Below are positions 13,932-21,306 of a stretch of DNA of 30,422 nt, piece by piece. This DNA comes from an uncultured Collinsella sp. Its GTDB lineage: Bacteria > Actinomycetota > Coriobacteriia > Coriobacteriales > Coriobacteriaceae. The DNA is taken from positions 1 to 30,422 of the forward strand of contig CAAETU010000006.1 of the NCBI GenBank assembly GCA_900759045.1, given 5' to 3'. A model generated the notes under the pieces. It saw nothing but the letters and a program-made list of their open reading frames with translations, was not told where the DNA came from and made no database searches. Within the stretch, counting starts at the first letter, position 1. Each line of letters opens with the position of its first letter. Both the position numbers and the translations under genes were made by a program.

Positions 13932-15301
13932 TAGCGAGGCTCGCCCACGACGGAGCCAGACAGATACCACGTCTTGGCGACATCAATATCAACATCGACG
14001 ATCTTGCCGATAAGCTGATCGATGCTATAGCCAGCAGGAATCGGCGCATGCACCGTCTGGTTCTTAGGGCTCTTGCCCAGAAGGACAGCGTCGTTCTTCT
14101 TGCTCGTACCCTCAATAAGTGCAGGCACCACGGTGTGAAGTTCGCCCTGGTTATACTCGTGTGCCGTCGTCTCGATAACCTTGACCAGACGGTTAAAGCG
14201 CTCAAGGATAACCTCATGCGGGGTGGGATCATAAATCTCAGCTGCCGGGGTACCGGCGCGCTTGGAGTAAATAAACGTGTAGGCTTGGGCATAGCGCACA
14301 GTCTCGGCAAGCGACAGCGTCTGCTCAAAGTCTTCCTCGGTCTCGCCCGGGAAACCCACGATGATATCGGTCGAAAGCGCAATATCGGGCATACGCTTAC
14401 GAATACGATCGACCAGGCCCAAATAATCCTCGCGCGTATAACGACGATTCATCTCTTTAAGAATGCGCGTGGAGCCCGACTGAACGGCCAGGTGAAGCTG
14501 CGGCATGACGGCAGGCGTCTCGGCCATAGCATCAATGGTCTCGGGCAGCAGATCCTTAGGATGAGAAGAGGTAAAGAAGATACGCTCTACGCCCGTATCG
14601 CCCACGGCGCGCAGCAGATCGGCAAAACGCGGCTTACCAAAGAGATCGCGACCGTAGGAGTTAACGTTTTGGCCCAGCAGCGTAATCTCGCGCACGCCCT
14701 GGCGCACGAGCCCGGTCACCTCATCGACAATCTCCTCGAAGGGACGGCTCTTCTCACGACCACGGACGTAGGGCACGATGCAGTACGTACAGAAGTTGTT
14801 GCAGCCCGTCATAATGGGCACCCATGCGTGATACTGCGTCTCGCGATGCCACGGCATACTCATGGCGTCGGTATCCTCATGCTCATTCGTGCGGATATGG
14901 CGCTTGCCATCCAAAAACGCCTCGGCGATAAGCTCGGCCACGTGAGCAATAGAATGGGTGCCAAAAATGACGTTGACGTTATCGACGTTGGTGAGCAAGC
15001 CCTCACCATCACGCTGGGCGATGCAGCCGCCCACGGCGACAACACGCTTACCCGAAGGCGAAGGAGGAAGGCTCTTGCAGGAATTGCACTGACCATACAG
15101 GCGCGTATCGGCAGCCTCGCGCACACAGCACGTCATGAACACGACAATATCGGCATGCTCGGGATCGAGCGCCATAAGACAGCCATACGAATCGAGCAAG
15201 CCACTCACGCGCTCGGAGTCGTGCTGGTTCATCTGGCAGCCGAATGTGCGGATAAAGTAGGTTTTACCGGCAAGAATATCGCGTACGGAACGCTGGTCCA
15301 T
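13931..15301 (-). CDS. miaB: tRNA-2-methylthio-N6-dimethylallyladenosine synthase
   Basis: A 456-residue radical-SAM methylthiotransferase that converts i6A37 to ms2i6A37. The N-terminal auxiliary Fe-S cluster cysteines are C22, C58 and C93. The radical-SAM motif C167-x3-C171-x2-C174 is in GCNNFCTYC. A C-terminal TRAM domain (about residues 390-456) is visible with GYSIDQLIGKIVDVDID. The usual NTC around the second auxiliary cysteine reads MTCC here. Start is ATG at 15301; the nearest Shine-Dalgarno-like TTAGGA is nine bases upstream. It lies 65 bases after spoVS and is coupled to miaA. Confidence 0.95.
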   Translation of the reverse strand: MDQRSVRDILAGKTYFIRTFGCQMNQHDSERVSGLLDSYGCLMALDPEHADIVVFMTCCVREAADTRLYGQCNSCKSLPPSPSGKRVVAVGGCIAQRDGEGLLTNVDNVNVIFGTHSIAHVAELIAEAFLDGKRHIRTNEHEDTDAMSMPWHRETQYHAWVPIMTGCNNFCTYCIVPYVRGREKSRPFEEIVDEVTGLVRQGVREITLLGQNVNSYGRDLFGKPRFADLLRAVGDTGVERIFFTSSHPKDLLPETIDAMAETPAVMPQLHLAVQSGSTRILKEMNRRYTREDYLGLVDRIRKRMPDIALSTDIIVGFPGETEEDFEQTLSLAETVRYAQAYTFIYSKRAGTPAAEIYDPTPHEVILERFNRLVKVIETTAHEYNQGELHTVVPALIEGTSKKNDAVLLGKSPKNQTVHAPIPAGYSIDQLIGKIVDVDIDVAKTWYLSGSVVGEPR

Positions 15302-15366
15302 GAGCTTACATCCTAACGATGGTATCGACGGGGCGCATAGGTGCTACAAGCGTGCAGATGGCTCGC

Positions 15367-15684
15367 TTACGCAACGGGCTTAACGTCATCCATGACAACG
15401 TTATCCATAGCAGCCCGATTAATCTGGTGAACGTAGATAGAGAGACGAATTGCCGTGCGCGACTCTCCGTTAATAAGAATGTCGGAAAACACCGGCGCGC
15501 AGGAGACATCAAAGCCGGTCGGAATCAGAAAGCCGCGCGCAATGGCAACGGCCTTGATGGCCTGGTTGACGGCACCGGCACCGACGCATTGAATGTTGAC
15601 GGGGACGCCATCTTTGACCATGCCGGCAATGGCGCCGGCAACGGACGCGGGCGATGATTTGCTTGATACCTTCAGGCAATCCAT
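15367..15684 (-). CDS. spoVS: Stage V sporulation protein S-like (SpoVS) protein
   Basis: A 105-residue small protein with the Alba-like SpoVS fold. LKVSSKSSPASVAGAIAGM, VGAGAVNQAIKAVAIARG and the DILINGESRTAIRLSI end match the family closely. It carries about 20 extra residues after the usual end near residue 85. Members occur widely outside sporulating bacteria, and no sporulation role is implied here. Start is ATG at 15684 with AGGAG upstream; the frame further upstream is out of reach of any ribosome site. It sits between rny/ATPase and miaB, as SpoVS lies between rny-ymdB and miaB in Bacillus. Confidence 0.92.
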   Translation of the reverse strand: MDCLKVSSKSSPASVAGAIAGMVKDGVPVNIQCVGAGAVNQAIKAVAIARGFLIPTGFDVSCAPVFSDILINGESRTAIRLSIYVHQINRAAMDNVVMDDVKPVA

Positions 15685-15725
15685 GAAGAAACTCCTGCGT
15701 TTAAAAGTACGTTTTAACTGCAATA

Positions 15726-15753
15726 ACTGTATCGTATCGAGCGGACTCGGTAA
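15726..15753 (-). promoter_or_regulatory. Weak promoter candidate for spoVS
   Basis: On the leftward strand TTACCG (15753-15748) and TACAGT (15731-15726) are 16 bases apart, each 4 of 6 to consensus, about 40 bases before the spoVS ATG. They lie in the 74-base gap after the ATPase gene, the first gap in this leftward series long enough for a promoter. Weak matches only. Confidence 0.3.
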
Positions 15754-15758
15754 AGATT

Positions 15759-16844
15759 TTATTCCTCTTTGGCAAGATCGAACGTCACCGTGATGCGATC
15801 ACGCGAAACGCGAATCTTAGGGTCGCCGCACAGATTGAGGTAATACCGGGCAGCGAGGTCGTTAAAGTCACGCTCGACCGCACGCGAAAACTGCGCCATA
15901 TCATCCTTGGCGATACGAAGGCCTCGACGGTCCTTGGCAAGATCGATGGGAGCCGGCGCATGAGAGGTGGAGTCGCGCTCGCGCAGCAGACGCGCAGTCA
16001 CGCCGCGAACGGGCTTAATCTGACCCGACAGAATTCGGTGGGCAGTGCGCTCGGACATCTCAAGGCCCAGACCGGAGCAGATCCGGATAAAGTCCTCGGC
16101 ATCCGAGGCAAGGCCCAAGCGATCGATAACTGGAAGCTCGCACTCGTCATCGATAAAGAGCAGGCGCGACGTATCGAGACGACTCGAAGCCTGAGCGTAC
16201 AGGGTCGCAGCGATCTCGGACGGAGAGCCCAGATACACATCGCAGCAACGCAGCTCCTCAAGGGCAAACTCACAGGCCGCGCGAATGATGTTGTGGGGGC
16301 CGCGAGCACATACATAGCGGCCGTCTTCGTCTTTAACCGCCTGAGGCCAGCTCGACTGGTCGGCGCGCTCACCCAAGCGTTCGGTGGCAACGCGCACCTT
16401 AAACGAAGAGCCCAAATCGACGCCCGATGAAACAACGCGCGCCTCATCCGTGTTCTGCTTGATAGAGAACAGCGCCATACCACGACCGTGAACACCCCAA
16501 CGGTCCATTTTCATGCTCTCGAGCTTGGAAGTGACACGAGCATCGAAGATACGCTCCTGCATATCCTGCGGCACCCCAGAACCGTTATCCAGGAAGAGGA
16601 GGGTGCGAACACCCTCCTCCTTGGTCGTGGCAAGATAGACCTTATCGGCTCCGGCATCGCGAGCATTACGCAGCATCTCGATGACAATGTCCTCTACATG
16701 CTGAATGTCATGCTTGGCCTGACGGCGCTCGGCCTCCGAAACTCGGAGGCGGACATACCCCTCGCCAAGGTTTTCCTCGACGCGAAGGTTGCCCTCCCCC
16801 GACATCGACGCGATAAATGAGATGAGCTCGTTCGCGTCGTTCAT
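15759..16844 (-). CDS. GHKL-type ATP-binding protein of unknown role, linked to rny
   Basis: A 361-residue soluble protein. Its N-terminal third is a GHKL ATPase: N-box E56-x3-N60 in IEMLRNARDAGADKV, G1 box D86-NGSG in LFLDNGSGVP, and G2 box VHGRGMALFSI (118-128). These are the Hsp90/MutL/GyrB-style motifs. No histidine phosphoacceptor domain, receiver or membrane segment is seen, so it is not an ordinary sensor kinase. Residues about 180-361 match nothing I recognise. The ATG at 16844 is one base past the rny stop; a GTG at 16868 inside rny would add eight residues. Neither start has a strong ribosome site, which suggests translational coupling to rny. Function unknown. Confidence 0.75.
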   Translation of the reverse strand: MNDANELISFIASMSGEGNLRVEENLGEGYVRLRVSEAERRQAKHDIQHVEDIVIEMLRNARDAGADKVYLATTKEEGVRTLLFLDNGSGVPQDMQERIFDARVTSKLESMKMDRWGVHGRGMALFSIKQNTDEARVVSSGVDLGSSFKVRVATERLGERADQSSWPQAVKDEDGRYVCARGPHNIIRAACEFALEELRCCDVYLGSPSEIAATLYAQASSRLDTSRLLFIDDECELPVIDRLGLASDAEDFIRICSGLGLEMSERTAHRILSGQIKPVRGVTARLLRERDSTSHAPAPIDLAKDRRGLRIAKDDMAQFSRAVERDFNDLAARYYLNLCGDPKIRVSRDRITVTFDLAKEE

Positions 16845-16845
16845 G

Positions 16846-18396
16846 TTATTTAGCGATATCGACGGCACGGCTCTCGCGAATCACGACAACGCGAACCTGA
16901 CCGGGATACTCCATCTCTTCCTCGATCTGATGGGCGATATCGTGCGCAAGCACCGTGGACTGGGCATCGGAGATCTTGTCAGGCTGAACCATGACATGAA
17001 CCTCGCGACCGGCCTGCATGGCATAGGTACGCTCGACGCCGTCGTGAGAGTTGGCAATCTCCTCGAGCTTCTCAAGACGCTTGATGTAGTTCTCGGCCGA
17101 CTCGCGGCGGGCACCGGGACGAGAAGCAGAAACGGCATCGGCAGCCTGGACCAGAACGTCGAGCACCGTGTTGGGGTCGACATCGGCATGATGGGCTTCG
17201 ATCGCGTGGACGATAACGGGCTTCTCGCCATAACGGCGGGCAAGCTCGGCGCCAATGACAGCATGCGGACCCTCAACATCATGGTCGATGGCCTTGCCCA
17301 GGTCGTGCAGAAGACCGGCGCGCTTGGCGGTCACAACATCCAGACCAAGCTCGGAGGCCATAACGCCGCACAGGTCGGAGACCTCAAGCGAGTGCTGCAG
17401 AACGTTCTGGCCAAACGAAGTGCGGTAGCGAAGAGCACCCAGGGTCTTGACGATCTCGGGATGCAGGTCGTGGATACCGGTATCGAAGGCGGCCTGCTCG
17501 CCGGCCTCGCGCACACGCTGCTGAACCAAATCGGCGGCCTTGTGATACATCTCCTCGATGCGGGCGGGGTGAATACGACCGTCGGCAATGAGGTTCTCGA
17601 GCGCCACGCGGGCGGTCTCACGACGGACTGGATCGAAGCTCGAGAGTACAACGGTCTCGGGAGTATCATCAATCACGAGGTTGACGCCGGACACCTGCTC
17701 GAAGGTGCGGATGTTGCGACCCTCGCGACCGATAATGCGACCCTTGAGGTCATCGGAGGGAATATGAACGGAAGTGACGGTGACCTCGGCGGTATGGTCG
17801 GCGGCGCAACGCTGAATCGCCAGGGAGAGAATCTCCTGGGCGGTCTTATGGCACTCGGCGCGGACCTGCTGCTCGGACTCGCGGATGATGGTGGCCGCCT
17901 CGTGGGTAACCTCGCCGCGGACCTTGTCGAGCAGCTCCTTGTGAGCATCCTCGCGCGTAAGGTCGGCAATACGCTCGAGCTCGGAGGTCTGCTTGGCGCA
18001 GAGCTCCTCAAGCTCGCGAGAGCGCTTCTCGACCTGACCGGCCTGGCTGGACAGCTGGTGCTCGCGTTTATCGAGCGCATCGTTGCGACGATCGAGCGAT
18101 TCCTCGCGCTGCATCACGCGGTTTTCGAGCGTGCGAATCTCGCTCTTACGCTGCTTGTCCTCGGCCTCGGCGGCCTGCTTGTTCTTGATGATCTCTTCCT
18201 TGGCCTCGAGCAGAGCCTCTTTTTTGAGGGTCTCGGCCTGACGCTTTGCATCACCGATCAGGGACTCTGCCTGCGCGTGTGCCGACTGAATCTTTTCGTC
18301 GGCCTCGTGAAGACTACCCTGCTTGGCGGTGCGCATGTAGGCAATGGCGGCGATGGCACCCAAAACGAGGCCAACGAGCGCTGCAATGATAGGCAT
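16846..18396 (-). CDS. rny: Ribonuclease Y
   Basis: A 516-residue membrane-anchored endoribonuclease that starts decay of many mRNAs. One N-terminal membrane helix (residues about 3-20) is followed by a long charged coiled coil (about 30-190), a KH domain (LKGRIIGREGRNIRTFEQVSG) and an HD domain with the metal-binding LLHDLGKAID. Length is typical. The ATG at 18396 is preferred because GGAG lies five bases upstream; the GTG two codons earlier would abut that site. The GHKL ATPase gene follows after one base. With RNase J at 28145-29815 the window encodes both main Gram-positive mRNA-decay nucleases. Confidence 0.96.
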   Translation of the reverse strand: MPIIAALVGLVLGAIAAIAYMRTAKQGSLHEADEKIQSAHAQAESLIGDAKRQAETLKKEALLEAKEEIIKNKQAAEAEDKQRKSEIRTLENRVMQREESLDRRNDALDKREHQLSSQAGQVEKRSRELEELCAKQTSELERIADLTREDAHKELLDKVRGEVTHEAATIIRESEQQVRAECHKTAQEILSLAIQRCAADHTAEVTVTSVHIPSDDLKGRIIGREGRNIRTFEQVSGVNLVIDDTPETVVLSSFDPVRRETARVALENLIADGRIHPARIEEMYHKAADLVQQRVREAGEQAAFDTGIHDLHPEIVKTLGALRYRTSFGQNVLQHSLEVSDLCGVMASELGLDVVTAKRAGLLHDLGKAIDHDVEGPHAVIGAELARRYGEKPVIVHAIEAHHADVDPNTVLDVLVQAADAVSASRPGARRESAENYIKRLEKLEEIANSHDGVERTYAMQAGREVHVMVQPDKISDAQSTVLAHDIAHQIEEEMEYPGQVRVVVIRESRAVDIAK

Positions 18397-18653
18397 GCTC
18401 ACTCCTTTTTATGGATTCGTTACACAGCAAAGCGAACCGTCCTTACGAACGGCTCGCGACATTTGAGTAATATGGGCGCAGCTTATGCGGGTCGGATACA
18501 GATAAACATATAAACAAACTCATCACAGATGAGCACATATCACAGAGCAAATGACAGTAAATATCCTACGTTGAACCGCAACAACTGTCAAATAAACGCA
18601 CCCGGCACGGCGCCAATCGAGCGGAGAACGGCAGGGGCGTAACGGGCGAACGC
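18397..18653. other. Gap between recX and rny; leader region without a gene
   Basis: No supported reading frame lies here. An imperfect hairpin (18432-18440 with 18449-18457, one mismatch, 8-base loop) lies 36 bases upstream of the rny ATG in the leftward leader. A small inverted repeat, CTCATC-ACA-GATGAG, lies at 18519-18533 in an AT-rich stretch where the rny promoter is expected. I could not assign a convincing -35/-10 pair, nor a clear terminator for recA-recX, so read-through from recX into rny remains possible. Confidence 0.5.
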
Positions 18654-19346
18654 TTATACGGCGCATTCCTCGCTTAAGGCATCGAGGCGCGCCTTAACGG
18701 CATCGGCGGCGATGTGATACGAGAAGCCTTTACCCATCAAAAATCTGACGAGCTTTTCGAATGCACGGACCTCGGGGACGCGACGTTTAGCGAGCAAGGC
18801 CGAAGCGCGGGCCAAGTCGTCATCCACGGCAAAATATGCCTCGGGATACCCGGGGATATCGTCAAGCACGACATGACGACGCTTGAGCTCAACCTCGATC
18901 TTGCGCTGTCCCCAGCCGCGACGTTTGCGCTCTTCGATAAAGTACGAGCAAAAACGGTTCTCGTCCAAAAACCGATACTCGGTCGCTCGAGCAACCGCAA
19001 AATCGATCGCGGGCTGTCGAAAGCCATAGCGCGCCAACTTATCGCGCACCTCGCCCGTGGCATGATCGCGGCGCGAAAGCATCTCGGTCACCATGGTGAG
19101 TGCACATTTGCGTTCGATAAGCTGCACCGCCTCGCGAAAGTCATCCCAATCACAGGGAAGATCGGGGCGGTTCTTAACGTACAGGCGCGCCACGCGCACG
19201 GGAATCCAAATGGAACGTTCGAAACCGCCCTCGAGATCGCAATCGATATGCGCGCAGGGCTTTTTAGACGCATAATCACTCGAGAACGAAGAGGCCGGCT
19301 TCTTATCAGGAAAGACGACCGTAGCCTCGGTCACCGTATACGACAT
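18654..19346 (-). CDS. recX: Regulatory protein RecX
   Basis: A 230-residue protein built of three-helix repeats that binds RecA filaments and tunes their activity. Family segments are visible in the middle and C-terminal parts: CALTMVTEMLSRRDHATGEVRDKLARYGF, FLDENRFCSYFIEERKRRGWGQRKIEVELKRR and FEKLVRFLMGKGFSYHIAADAVK (each quoted in part of a longer match). It has an N-terminal extension of about 75 residues relative to short RecX proteins. Start is ATG at 19346, 11 bases after the recA stop, with only a weak AGCGGA upstream, which fits the low RecX to RecA ratio expected from coupling. Confidence 0.9.
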   Translation of the reverse strand: MSYTVTEATVVFPDKKPASSFSSDYASKKPCAHIDCDLEGGFERSIWIPVRVARLYVKNRPDLPCDWDDFREAVQLIERKCALTMVTEMLSRRDHATGEVRDKLARYGFRQPAIDFAVARATEYRFLDENRFCSYFIEERKRRGWGQRKIEVELKRRHVVLDDIPGYPEAYFAVDDDLARASALLAKRRVPEVRAFEKLVRFLMGKGFSYHIAADAVKARLDALSEECAV

Positions 19347-19357
19347 GTCGGCATCCG

Positions 19358-20506
19358 CTACTCGTCGTCATCGTCGAGCATTGCGGAGCCATCGATGGCG
19401 TACAGCTCATCAAACTCCTCGGGGGCGGGCTGATCGGTCAACTCAACCTCAGAGGGGGCATCGTCGTCATACTCAAGACCGCAGGCAAGGCGAACCTTGT
19501 GCTCGATCTCGTCGGCGCAATCGGGGTGCTCGCGCAGGAACGTCTTGGCGGCCTCGCGACCATTGCCGAGCTTGTCCTCGCCATAGGCAAACCAGGACCC
19601 CATCTTTTTGCAGATGCCGCACTCGACGGCCATATCCAGAATCGAGCCCTCTTTGGAGATGCCGGTGCCGTACATGATGTCAAACTCGGCCGAACGGAAC
19701 GGAGCCGCCACCTTGTTCTTAACGACCTTGGCACGAACGCGATTGCCGATAACCTCGTCCTTGAGCTTGATGGTATCGATTTTGCGAATATCGATTCGCA
19801 CGGAAGAGAAGAACTTGAGCGCGCGGCCGCCCGTGGTGGTCTCGGGGTTGCCGAACATGACGCCGATCTTCTCGCGCAGCTGGTTAATGAAGATGCAGGT
19901 CGTGTTGGACTTGGCAAGCGAGCCGGCGAGCTTGCGGAGTGCCTGGCTCATCAAGCGAGCCTGCAGACCCACCGTCGTGTCACCGATCTCGCCCTCGATC
20001 TCGGCACGTGGAGTCAAGGCGGCAACAGAGTCGACGACGATGGCGTCGATGGCACCTGAGCGCACAAGCATATCGACGATCTCGAGCGCCTGCTCGCCCG
20101 TATCGGGCTGGGAAATGAGGACCTCATCGATATCAACACCGATGCGCGCGGCATAGGTGGGATCAAGCGCGTGCTCGGCATCGATAAATGCAACGACGCC
20201 GCCCATGGCCTGTGCTTCTGCAAGAATCTCGAGCGAAAGCGTCGTCTTACCGGAGGACTCGGGACCATAAATCTCGACGATACGGCCGCGCGGCACGCCG
20301 CCGATACCCAAGGCGGCATCGAGCGCCAGAGAGCCCGTCGGAATAGCCTCGACCTCGAGCTCCGGACCGCCGTCGCCATACCTCATGATAGAGCCCTGGC
20401 CGAACTTCTTCTCGATCTCGGCCTTGGTGGTGGCGATCATCTCATCGCGCTCTTTACCCGTCGTGCGTGCATGAACGGTACGTACGGGACCTGAATTCTT
20501 GGCCAT
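19358..20506 (-). CDS. recA: Recombinase RecA
   Basis: A 382-residue recombinase that forms ATP-dependent filaments on single-stranded DNA, pairs homologous strands and triggers LexA self-cleavage. Walker A GPESSGKT is at residues 81-88, Walker B follows as IVVDSVAAL, and the DNA-binding loop regions GEIGDTTVGLQARLMSQALRK and MFGNPETTTGGRALKF are intact. The last 40 residues are strongly acidic and end in DDDDE. Start is ATG at 20506 behind GAGGAGGG; a longer upstream frame is rejected. Its promoter carries a LexA-type box, and recX follows directly. Confidence 0.98.
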   Translation of the reverse strand: MAKNSGPVRTVHARTTGKERDEMIATTKAEIEKKFGQGSIMRYGDGGPELEVEAIPTGSLALDAALGIGGVPRGRIVEIYGPESSGKTTLSLEILAEAQAMGGVVAFIDAEHALDPTYAARIGVDIDEVLISQPDTGEQALEIVDMLVRSGAIDAIVVDSVAALTPRAEIEGEIGDTTVGLQARLMSQALRKLAGSLAKSNTTCIFINQLREKIGVMFGNPETTTGGRALKFFSSVRIDIRKIDTIKLKDEVIGNRVRAKVVKNKVAAPFRSAEFDIMYGTGISKEGSILDMAVECGICKKMGSWFAYGEDKLGNGREAAKTFLREHPDCADEIEHKVRLACGLEYDDDAPSEVELTDQPAPEEFDELYAIDGSAMLDDDDE

Positions 20507-20536
20507 GAATAGCCCTCCTCTTAACAACCTGAAACG

Positions 20537-20565
20537 ATAATAAACGAACGGCTGTTCGTGGTCAA
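20537..20565 (-). promoter_or_regulatory. recA promoter
   Basis: On the leftward strand TTGACC (20565-20560) is followed after exactly 17 bases by TATTAT (20542-20537), both 5 of 6 to consensus, 31 bases before the recA ATG. It is among the clearest promoters in the window. The spacer is occupied by a LexA-type box. Confidence 0.82.
20545..20558. promoter_or_regulatory. LexA-type (SOS) box of recA
   Basis: CGAACGGCTGTTCG is a perfect CGAAC-N4-GTTCG inverted repeat lying wholly in the spacer of the recA promoter, so repressor binding would block polymerase. It has the same core as the boxes beside lexA, which supports a common regulon. Confidence 0.9.
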
Positions 20566-20604
20566 CCGTTCTGAATCATCATATGCACCTGAACATTCCA
20601 AAAC

Positions 20605-20637
20605 CCGACCAAACGCCGACCAATCACCGACCAAACG
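20605..20637. repeat. Three tandem 11-base repeats upstream of recA
   Basis: CCGACCAAACG (20605-20615), CCGACCAATCA (20616-20626) and CCGACCAAACG (20627-20637) are three head-to-tail units of 11 bases sharing CCGACCAA. The first and third are identical. They begin 40 bases upstream of the recA -35, and the spacing of about one helical turn would put every unit on the same face of the DNA. No known binding protein is recognised. Confidence 0.65.
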
Positions 20638-20732
20638 CTTGACCCCGCCAATCACAAATACGAGTGCGCGAACAAATTTATGCCATGTACCAGCGCAAAC
20701 GTAATTCCGGTCAAAGGTCCCTATCTCCACAA

Positions 20733-20756
20733 TTAAGGGGCCCTAAGGCCCCTTAA
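20733..20756 (-). terminator. Rho-independent terminator after cinA
   Basis: TTAAGGGGCC (20733-20742) and GGCCCCTTAA (20747-20756) form a perfect 10 bp stem with a CTAA loop, eight bases beyond the cinA stop in the leftward direction. It ends the rnj-to-cinA series and insulates recA. The 20 kb-scale gap from here to recA (20507-20763) otherwise holds the recA promoter and the 11-base repeats. Confidence 0.8.
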
Positions 20757-20763
20757 ACCACGT

Positions 20764-21300
20764 CTATTCCATAGAATTGAGCACGCGGACAATGCGTCCC
20801 AAAGCCTCCGCGACCGCATGGGCACGAACGCACGACCGATCGCCCTCATAATGACAGCGCGCAGACTCGACAACCGGCGCTCCCCCATCGGCCGTGCGAT
20901 ACGCCCACCCAATATAGAACGTACCGGCGGGGTCTTGCTCGGTGCCACCACCGGGCCCAGCGTAGCCCGTTGCGCTTACGGCTATATCGCTCTGACAAAG
21001 GTCCAGCGAGCCCGCGGCCATCTCACGCGCCGTCTGGTGCGACACGGCGCTAAACCGATCGAGCGTTTCCTGCTCGACGCCAAGCACGCGATGTTTGATC
21101 TCATCGCAGTAGGTCACCGCACCGCCACGAAGCACCGCCGAGGCACCCGGGATATCGGCAATCGTCGAGGCGATCATGCCCGCCGTCAGCGACTCCGCCG
21201 TCGACACCGTCACACCACGGGCACTCGCGTGCTCGACAAGATCGCGCGCCAAGTCCTCGTTGTTTGCGGCGATCTGCAAATAAGACTCCGTCATACCCAC
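20764..21300 (-). CDS. cinA: CinA C-terminal-domain nicotinamide-nucleotide amidohydrolase
   Basis: A 178-residue protein made only of the CinA C-terminal (PncC) domain, which deamidates nicotinamide mononucleotide to nicotinate mononucleotide in NAD salvage. VSTAESLTAGMIASTIADIPGAS, GGAVTYCDEIKHRVLGV and SATGYAGPGGGTEQDPAGTFYIG style blocks are complete. The N-terminal MoCF-like half of full-length CinA (about 240 residues) is absent and no remnant is seen upstream. GTG at 21300 has AGG five bases upstream; the ATG at 21294 is the alternative. It starts six bases after pgsA and precedes recA, the same order as in Firmicutes. Confidence 0.9.
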   Translation of the reverse strand: MGMTESYLQIAANNEDLARDLVEHASARGVTVSTAESLTAGMIASTIADIPGASAVLRGGAVTYCDEIKHRVLGVEQETLDRFSAVSHQTAREMAAGSLDLCQSDIAVSATGYAGPGGGTEQDPAGTFYIGWAYRTADGGAPVVESARCHYEGDRSCVRAHAVAEALGRIVRVLNSME

Positions 21301-21306
21301 CAGGAC

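Noticed and set aside
13745..15316. 523-codon rightward open frame opposite miaA/miaB
   Set aside because: Overlaps two certain genes and shows no family features.
16789..18513. 574-codon rightward open frame opposite rny
   Set aside because: Leucine/glycine-rich translation mirrors the rny coiled coil; rny is certain.
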